This document shows positions 57,955 to 64,000 of a stretch of 64,000 nt of DNA, one piece after another. Below the pieces are notes generated by a model. It worked only from the letters and a program-made list of their open reading frames with translations, was not told the origin of the DNA and did not search any database. This DNA comes from Hymenobacter arizonensis (GTDB taxonomy: Bacteria > Bacteroidota > Bacteroidia > Cytophagales > Hymenobacteraceae): contig NZ_FOXS01000002.1 in the NCBI RefSeq assembly GCF_900115775.1, positions 961,129 to 1,025,128 of the forward strand, written 5' to 3'. The translations under genes and the position numbers were made by a program. How positions within the stretch are numbered: position 1 is the first letter of the stretch; the number at the start of each line of letters is the position of its first letter.

Positions 57955-58109
57955 TGAACGCGAAGCGTTGAATAGAAGTTAAAAAACACAAGCCTAACCG
58001 CACCGCAGCGCTTTGCGTAACGGGCCTATGCAGGCCATTCCCGCGCCGGTCGTACGTTTACTTCAGTACCCTGCGTTAGGGCTTCGGTGCCCCATCCATT
58101 TTTAGCTTT

Positions 58110-61100
58110 ATGCCCTTATTTTTTCGCTTTCGACCCGCGCTGCTAACGCTTTGCGCGGTTTTGGCGTTCCCATTGAGTACCCTGGCCCAGGGCGAGTCTG
58201 ACCAAAACCCCAAATACTCCCGACCCAACTACCGCGGCCCGGGCGTTGGCTGGGAAAAGAACCTGCCGCCCGACAGCTCACGCATTCGGTATTCGGTGTT
58301 TTTGATTGGCGATGTGGGCAAGCCCATCGACGCGGCAAAGGGCGGCGAGCCGTCGCTGAATTTCATGCGCAAGCAGATTATGGCGGCGGGGGCCAAGAGC
58401 ACCACCATTTACCTCGGCGATAATATTTACGAGTACGGCATGCCCGAGGAAGGCGCCTACGACCGCAAGGAGTCGGAGCGCCGCCTGCGCGACCAGATTG
58501 ACGTGCTGCGCGGCTACCAGGGCGAGAAATACATGATTCCGGGCAACCACGACTGGAAGCAAGGCCTGAAAGGGGGCTTGGAGCAGGTGCTGCGCGAGCA
58601 GCGCTACGCCGAAGCCTACATGGGCAGCGACTCGGCCGCTTTTTCCTACACCGGCGACTTCATCACCCCGGCCGACGGCTGCCCCGGCCCCTACGAAATC
58701 CGGCTGCAGGACGACTTGGTGCTCATCACCATCAACTCGCAGTGGTTCCTGACGCAGCAAAACGAGCGGCCCTACGGCTCGAGCGGCGGCTGCGGCGTCG
58801 ACGACGAGACCGATTTCATGGCCCAGCTCGAGGACATCATTGCCCGCAACAAAGACAAGAACATCATGGTGGTGGGGCACCACCCCTTGTTTAGCGACGG
58901 CGTGCACGGCGGCTACTTCACGCTGGCCGACCACATTTTCCCGCTCAGCATCGTGCGGAAGTACGCGTTTTTGCCGCTGCCCATCATTGGGTCCATCTAC
59001 CCGTTTGCCCGCAAGTACGGCGGCATTAGTCAGGACATAGCCTACCCGGCCTACCAGGCCTACAAGCAGGGGCTGATGAACATCTTCAACAAGTACCCCA
59101 ACATTATTTACGCGGCCGGCCACGAGCACAACCTGCAGTACTTTAAGGAGGGCGACACGCACTGCATCGTGAGCGGCTCGGGCTGCAAAACCCAGCACGT
59201 GAAGCCCGGCAAAGACGGTGGCGCCATTTTCTCGGACAAGGAGAAGGGCTTTGCCCGTGTGAACTACTACGACGACGGGCAGGTCTGGACCGAATACTTT
59301 GTGCCCGAAGGCAACGGCGATAAGGCCCGCGTGGTGTTCCGGAGCCCGCTCTACGCCAAAACCACCGGCGACGTGGCCACCACCCCGGCGCCCCCCGTGA
59401 CGCCCGAGGGCAAGCGCAAGAAGCGAGACGACCAAGCCGTGGCCGTGCAGCCCCTGCCCCTGGCCCGGCCGGACTTCCGCGACAGCACCGTGACGGTGGC
59501 CATAAACCCGGACTACAACAAGCACGGCCGCGTGCACAACTGGCTGCTCGGCAAGCACTACCGCGCAGCGTGGGCCACGCCCGTGAAGCTGCCCGTGCTG
59601 GACCTGGCCACCGCCAAAGGCGGCCTGGTGCCCTACAAAACCGGCGGCGGCAAGCAAACGCTTTCGCTGAAGCTGCGCAACGAAGCCGGCCACAACTTCT
59701 CGCTGCGGGGCATCGACAAGGACCCCGCCGCCGTGCTGCCCGAAAACCTGCGCACCGGCCTGGCCAAAGACGTGCTGCAGGACCAGATTTCGGCCCAGCA
59801 CCCCTACGGCTCGTTTGTGCTGCCGCCGCTGGCCACCGCCGCGGGCATTCTGCACACCAACCCCGAGCCCGTTTACATTCCGCAAGACCCCCTGCTGGGC
59901 CAGTACTACGGCACCTTTGCCAACCGGCCTGCGGCCCTGGAAGAGGACGCCAAAGACGACCAAAGCAATGTGGCCAGCCTGGGCTACGCCAAAAACCTGG
60001 TGGGCACGGAGCGCGTGCTCGAGCGCGTGCTGGAAGACAACGACAATAAAGTGGACGCGGTGGCCTTTGCCCGCTCGCGCCTCTTCGACATGTGGGTGGG
60101 CGACTGGGACCGGCACGAAGACCAGTGGCGCTGGGCCGAGGTGAAGAGCAAGGACGGCGACCGCACCTTCACGGCCGTGCCCGAAGACCGCGACATTGTG
60201 TTCTTTAAGGGCGATGGCCTGCTGCCTTACCTGGTGAGCCGCAAGTTTGCGATTCGCAACTTCCAGAATTTCGGCTACGACTACGCCGACTACAAGGGCC
60301 TGAACCAAACCGCGCTGGCCAACGACCGCACCTTCCTGAGCGGCGTAACGCGCGAGCAGTGGGTGGCCCAGGCCACTTACATGAAGGAAAACCTGACCGA
60401 TGCCATCATCGAGAAGGCGTTTCGGGAGCGGTGGTCCAAGGAGATTTACGACCTGCACGCCGCCGAAATCATTGCCAAGCTCAAGAGCCGGCGCGAGCTG
60501 CTGCCCGACCTGGCTGCCAAGTATTCCAACCTGCTCTCGGAGATTGTGGAAGTGCGCGGCAGCGAGAAGAACGAGAAGTTCGTGGTAGAGCGCCTGCCCA
60601 ACGGCAACAGCCGCGTGCAGGTGCGCAAAATCACGAAGGAGGGCCGGCTCACCAAGACGATGTTTGAGCGCGAAGTGGAGTACGGCGTGACCAAGGAGCT
60701 GCGCCTCTACGGTATCAGCGGCAACGACGTGTACGAGGTGAAGGGCCAGGCCAACAAAGGCATTAAGATGCGGCTGATAGGCGGCACCGGCCGCGACACC
60801 ATCACGGACGTGAGCAACGTGGCCGGCTTCCGGCACAAAATTCAGGTGTACGACGGCGACACCGGCAACGTCATCAACACCGGCAAGGATGCGCGCCTGC
60901 GCCTGGAGCCGGGCGTGGACGTGAGCCGCTACGACCACCCCAAGCGTTTCGACCTTAAAGACTACCGCCTCAACTACACGGGCCCGGCCCTGTTCTTCGG
61001 GTTCAACATCGACGACGGCATTTTGCTGGGCGGTGGCGTTACGCACCGCCGCTACGGCTTCCGCCGCGAGCCTTTTGCCTCAGAGCAAACCCTGGTAGCC

Positions 61101-62093
61101 AACTTTGCCCCGGCCCGCGAAGCCTACAACCTGCGCTACACCGGGCAGTTTACGCGGGTGTTTGGCAAGCACGACCTGCGCGTGTCCGCCCAGTATTTCG
61201 GCCCGCAGCTGCTCTACAACTTCTTTGGCATTGGCAACGACACCGAGAACTTTGCCCGGCCCGATGCCGACCGCGACCGGGTGACGGTGCGCACCGTGAA
61301 CTCGGCGTATCGGGTGCGGTTCGAGCGCCTCACCATTGCCCCCACGCTGGAGCGCAAGCTGTTCAGCTTCCTTACCATGGGCTACGGCCCGCAGTACGAC
61401 CGGTTTGAGGTTGAAAAGTCGCCCATCGGCTCCGTTATCCTCGACAGCCTTACCACTACCGCTGGTGAAACCACCTACGAAAACCGCCGCTTCGGTATTC
61501 GGGCCTCGGATTTCCGGCCCAACCACTACCTCGGTGGTTTGCTGTACTTCAACCTCGACGCCAGCTCGTCGCCCAAGAACCCGCGCATCGGCATCCGGTG
61601 GTACAACGAGGCCCAGTACAACTTCCAGCTCAACGACGAGCGGCTGCGCTTTGGCCGCCTCACCTCGGAAATTCGGGCCTACCTCACACCCAACTTCCCC
61701 TTGCACATCACCTACGCCGGCCGCCTGGGCGTGACGCGCAACATTGGTGACTACCGCTTTTACCAGGCCAATACCCTGGGCGGCACCACCAACCTGCGCG
61801 GCTACCGCCGCACGCGCTACGCCGGCCGCGGCAGCCTCTACGGCAACTTCGAGGCCCGCATTCAGCTGCTGTCCTTTAATGCCTACCTGTTTCCGGGCAA
61901 GCTCGGTGTGCTGGGCTTGGCCGATGCCGGCCGTGTGTATTCTGACAACGACGTGCGCACCGGCCTAGGCGCGCTGCACACCGGTTTCGGGGGCGGCGTC
62001 TACGTCGACATCCTCAAGCAAGCTGTTATCAACGTCACGTACTCGAAAGGGGAGGAGCGGTTGCTGTTCCTTGGCTTCGACTTCCTGTTCTAA
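58110..62093 (+). CDS. Metallophosphoesterase fused to BamA-like outer-membrane barrel
   Basis: A 1327-residue exported protein with signal peptide MPLFFRFRPALLTLCAVLAF ending STLAQ. Residues ~60-440 are a calcineurin-like phosphoesterase: FLIGDVGKP (67), YLGDNIYEYG (103), MIPGNHDWKQG (145), VVGHHPLFSDG (256), AAGHEHNLQYF (336). A ~500-residue middle part follows (RLFDMWVGDWDRHEDQWRWA, a phosphoesterase-linked conserved module). From ~960 the protein becomes barrel-like (GPALFFGFNIDDGILLGGGV; TRNIGDYRFYQANTLGGTTN; NLRGYRRTRYAGRGSLYGNF) and ends GFDFLF with the terminal Phe. It is probably an outer-membrane enzyme with the catalytic part in the periplasm or outside. Confidence 0.9.
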   Translation: MPLFFRFRPALLTLCAVLAFPLSTLAQGESDQNPKYSRPNYRGPGVGWEKNLPPDSSRIRYSVFLIGDVGKPIDAAKGGEPSLNFMRKQIMAAGAKSTTIYLGDNIYEYGMPEEGAYDRKESERRLRDQIDVLRGYQGEKYMIPGNHDWKQGLKGGLEQVLREQRYAEAYMGSDSAAFSYTGDFITPADGCPGPYEIRLQDDLVLITINSQWFLTQQNERPYGSSGGCGVDDETDFMAQLEDIIARNKDKNIMVVGHHPLFSDGVHGGYFTLADHIFPLSIVRKYAFLPLPIIGSIYPFARKYGGISQDIAYPAYQAYKQGLMNIFNKYPNIIYAAGHEHNLQYFKEGDTHCIVSGSGCKTQHVKPGKDGGAIFSDKEKGFARVNYYDDGQVWTEYFVPEGNGDKARVVFRSPLYAKTTGDVATTPAPPVTPEGKRKKRDDQAVAVQPLPLARPDFRDSTVTVAINPDYNKHGRVHNWLLGKHYRAAWATPVKLPVLDLATAKGGLVPYKTGGGKQTLSLKLRNEAGHNFSLRGIDKDPAAVLPENLRTGLAKDVLQDQISAQHPYGSFVLPPLATAAGILHTNPEPVYIPQDPLLGQYYGTFANRPAALEEDAKDDQSNVASLGYAKNLVGTERVLERVLEDNDNKVDAVAFARSRLFDMWVGDWDRHEDQWRWAEVKSKDGDRTFTAVPEDRDIVFFKGDGLLPYLVSRKFAIRNFQNFGYDYADYKGLNQTALANDRTFLSGVTREQWVAQATYMKENLTDAIIEKAFRERWSKEIYDLHAAEIIAKLKSRRELLPDLAAKYSNLLSEIVEVRGSEKNEKFVVERLPNGNSRVQVRKITKEGRLTKTMFEREVEYGVTKELRLYGISGNDVYEVKGQANKGIKMRLIGGTGRDTITDVSNVAGFRHKIQVYDGDTGNVINTGKDARLRLEPGVDVSRYDHPKRFDLKDYRLNYTGPALFFGFNIDDGILLGGGVTHRRYGFRREPFASEQTLVANFAPAREAYNLRYTGQFTRVFGKHDLRVSAQYFGPQLLYNFFGIGNDTENFARPDADRDRVTVRTVNSAYRVRFERLTIAPTLERKLFSFLTMGYGPQYDRFEVEKSPIGSVILDSLTTTAGETTYENRRFGIRASDFRPNHYLGGLLYFNLDASSSPKNPRIGIRWYNEAQYNFQLNDERLRFGRLTSEIRAYLTPNFPLHITYAGRLGVTRNIGDYRFYQANTLGGTTNLRGYRRTRYAGRGSLYGNFEARIQLLSFNAYLFPGKLGVLGLADAGRVYSDNDVRTGLGALHTGFGGGVYVDILKQAVINVTYSKGEERLLFLGFDFLF

Positions 62094-62480
62094 CTAATAA
62101 GCTCCGGCACACGCGCCGCAGAGCAACACATTGTCAGCCCGTTTTCGGAGCTGGTCGGCCCACAGGGCTGGCTAGCTTTGGAAACGGGCTAATTTTTTGC
62201 CCAAATTTTCCGTCGTTACAGGGTGTGCTTCAATGTACAAAATTTGGGCTTTTTCATAAACTCCTCACATTGCACGAAACCTTATTGATTTCGTTTAAAC
62301 CAACTTTTCCTAACAGTGAATTCAATTTTAACTGAGTTTATTTTATTTTTTCTGACAAAAACGGCCATAACCTTAATTATTTGGCAACGTTGAACCCGCT
62401 GATTGCCGAAAAGAACCCCTCGGCTCTCCGTCCCGCTAAATTCATTTCCACCTTTTCCACATCCTATTTCCAACTACTAC
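62094..62480. other. AT-rich intergenic region before the M43 gene
   Basis: 387 bases. A terminator-like hairpin is at 62136-62198. The rest is AT-rich (62200-62400) and carries no gene-like frame. The promoter of the M43 gene should lie here; no exact TAnnTTTG is seen. Confidence 0.5.
62136..62198 (+). terminator. Probable terminator of the phosphoesterase-barrel gene
   Basis: AGCCCGTTT (62136-62144) pairs with AAACGGGCT (62182-62190), followed by a T-run to 62198. The loop is long (37 bases) and may pair internally. Confidence 0.6.
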
Positions 62481-63758
62481 ATGAAGAAGGTATACCTCTC
62501 CGCGCTGGCCCTATTGGGCAGCGCTACCTCTTTGCTCGCGCAGGATGCCCTGGTGCGCAAGCCCCTCAACCTGACGCCTGTTCGGCAAGAAGCTCCTGGC
62601 CGCAACTGCGCTACCATGGAAGTGTTTGAGGGCCAGCTGGCTGCCGACCCGGCCCGTGCCCAGCGCATGGAAGCCATTGAAGCCCAAACCCGTCGTTACT
62701 TGGCCCAGCCCACCATGCTGCAGCGCTCCTCGGCTACTGCCGATGGTGTCATCACCATTCCGGTGGTGGTACATGTGGTGTACAATACTGCCGACCAGAA
62801 CGTACCCCAGAGCCAAATCGACGCTCAGATTAAAGTCCTGAATGACGACTTCGCCAGAATGAACAGCGACGCTGGCAATGTGCCGGCGCTTTACGCTGGC
62901 GTGGCCTCGGCCACCAACGTGCGCTTTGTGCTGGCTACCCGCACGCCCACCGGTGGTGCCACCAACGGCGTAGTGCGCGTGTCAACCAAAACCCGCTCCT
63001 TCAGCAGCAACGATGCTGTGAAGAACAGCAAGCGCGGTGGCAGCGACGCCTGGCCGGCGGGCAGCTACCTCAACCTGTGGCTTTGCAACCTGGGCAGCGG
63101 CCTGCTGGGTTATGCCCAGTTCCCGGGCGGCCCCGCGGCTACCGATGGTGTAGTTTGCCTGTATTCCTCGGTGCCCGGCGGCACTGCTACCAGCTACAAC
63201 CTGGGCCGCACGGCCACGCACGAAGTGGGCCACTGGCTGAACCTGCGCCACATCTGGGGCGATGCTTCCTGCGGCAACGACCTGGTGGCCGACACCCCCA
63301 CCCAGCAGACCAGTAATGGCGGCTGCCCTGTTTTTCCTAAAATTACCTGCAACAACCAGGGCGACATGAGCATGAACTACATGGACTACACCTTCGACCG
63401 GTGCATGTACATGTTCACGGCTGGCCAAAGCAGCCGCATGGATGCCCTCTTTACCGTGGGCGGCGCCCGCGAGTCGCTGAAAACCTCTAACGGAGCCGCA
63501 GTGCAGCGCCAAGTGGCCGCAGTAGCACCCGTGTCGTTCTACCCCAACCCGGCTTCCGACGTGCTGAACCTGGAAATCCCGGGTAAAACCAAGAGCACCT
63601 ACGCCATCAGCGTGTACGACCTGCGCGGCCAGCAAATGTCGCAGGTGCGCTACGATGGCGACGGCCACGTGCAGGTAGCCTCGCTGCCCAAGGGCCTGTA
63701 CTACATCCGCATCGCCAATGGCACGGAGGTAACTCACCAGCGCTTCGAAAAAGAATAG
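62481..63758 (+). CDS. Secreted M43 (pappalysin-like) zinc protease with T9SS sorting domain
   Basis: A 425-residue protein with signal peptide MKKVYLSALALLGSATSLLA. M43 features: ITIPVVVHVVYNTADQNVPQ, SQIDAQIKVLNDDFARMNSD, zinc motif HEVGHWLNLRHIWGD at ~247-257 and the Met-turn MSMNYMDYTFDRCMYMFT. The C-terminal sorting domain starts FYPNPASDVLNLEI and ends GLYYIRIANGTEVTHQRF. It is likely cleaved and released or surface-anchored by the T9SS. The frame extends to 62403, but the ATG at 62481 gives the signal peptide. A strong terminator follows. Confidence 0.93.
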   Translation: MKKVYLSALALLGSATSLLAQDALVRKPLNLTPVRQEAPGRNCATMEVFEGQLAADPARAQRMEAIEAQTRRYLAQPTMLQRSSATADGVITIPVVVHVVYNTADQNVPQSQIDAQIKVLNDDFARMNSDAGNVPALYAGVASATNVRFVLATRTPTGGATNGVVRVSTKTRSFSSNDAVKNSKRGGSDAWPAGSYLNLWLCNLGSGLLGYAQFPGGPAATDGVVCLYSSVPGGTATSYNLGRTATHEVGHWLNLRHIWGDASCGNDLVADTPTQQTSNGGCPVFPKITCNNQGDMSMNYMDYTFDRCMYMFTAGQSSRMDALFTVGGARESLKTSNGAAVQRQVAAVAPVSFYPNPASDVLNLEIPGKTKSTYAISVYDLRGQQMSQVRYDGDGHVQVASLPKGLYYIRIANGTEVTHQRFEKE

Positions 63759-63787
63759 TAGCTACGGCGCCTGCCTTTGCTTGAATT

Positions 63788-63817
63788 AAGAGTCGCCCGT
63801 GGGGCGACTCTTTTTTT
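63788..63817 (+). terminator. Terminator of the M43 gene
   Basis: Perfect 11-bp stem 63788-63798 / 63802-63812 with a 3-base loop and a T-run to 63817. Confidence 0.9.
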
Positions 63818-64000
63818 GCCTTCAGCGGGAAATAAAAAAATGTCATAAGCATTCTTGTATTTCTGCTAATAATGGAATTCTACCTGTTGAATCCCCGAGT
63901 TTGATTTCATCTATTCAAAAGATGATGCTTTTCGATGCGATAAACACAAGATTTCACTTTTGAGCTCAACTGAATTTTGCTTTCTACCATTTCACTTCTT

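Noticed and set aside
58278..61046. 922-residue open frame on the minus strand
   Set aside because: It is antisense to the phosphoesterase-barrel gene, His/Gly/Val-rich with no motifs; typical of GC-rich shadow frames.
1..64000. CRISPR arrays, rRNA operons, prophage
   Set aside because: No regularly spaced direct repeats, no rRNA-like sequence and no phage structural genes were seen.

Overview
The window looks like a chromosomal piece of a GC-rich member of Bacteroidota, most likely Hymenobacter or a close relative in Cytophagales. The evidence is a gliding lipoprotein (GldH) next to a RicT/PSP1 protein, three secreted proteins with C-terminal YPNP-type sorting domains of the type IX secretion system (T9SS), Bacteroidota -7 promoter elements (TAnnTTTG) without clear Shine-Dalgarno sites, GH92, GH43 and M57/M43 enzymes, and many long intergenic palindromes of the kind that litter Hymenobacter genomes. 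The genus is an inference; no rRNA gene is present to settle it.

Layout: 1-3262 is a 5-oxoproline utilisation operon (pxpB end, pxpC, pxpA, Nramp-like transporter). 3530-6153 holds glpD, a bacilliredoxin and a one-domain EamA transporter. 6368-11102 holds recQ (minus), then kdsD and a mannose-1-phosphate guanylyltransferase (sugar nucleotide and KDO supply). 11286-17417 is a minus-strand block: rlmB with a disordered N-terminus, a GWxTD protein, a large DUF2723 membrane protein and a tiny T9SS-sorted protein. birA and rsfS diverge at 18.5 kb; rsfS-ftsH-lutC-lpxH and an exported propeller-like protein follow. 23733-29594 holds a zinc alcohol dehydrogenase, a secreted S8-like protease and two tandem M57 lipoprotein proteases. 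29982-34262 holds ricT, gldH, a cold-shock protein and a disordered 441-residue protein. 34340-45913 holds an M1 peptidase, a DinB protein, a PorT-like barrel, a 2067-residue alpha-2-macroglobulin with a SusC-like insert, and a Ser/Lys-rich exported protein. 46250-57954 is the most accessory-looking part: GH43; an outer-membrane porin, a periplasmic PstS-like protein and a histidine-kinase-like protein lacking its phospho-histidine; a decayed DinB gene; an AT-rich orphan; GH92; an HNH protein; an unusual tRNA-Arg(CCT); and an HD-PycTM protein. The window ends with a metallophosphoesterase fused to a BamA-like barrel and a T9SS-sorted M43 protease.

The strongest leads are the porin / PstS-like / His-less kinase operon (48436-51640), the HD domain fused to a Pycsar-type membrane effector domain without a nearby cyclase (56572-57954), the alpha-2-macroglobulin carrying TonB-plug motifs (38875-45078), the phosphoesterase-barrel fusion (58110-62093), the tRNA with an apparently swapped 19:56 tertiary pair, and a set of six long intergenic inverted repeats. 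No CRISPR array, insertion sequence, prophage or rRNA was seen. Homology calls were made by reading protein motifs, not by database search.
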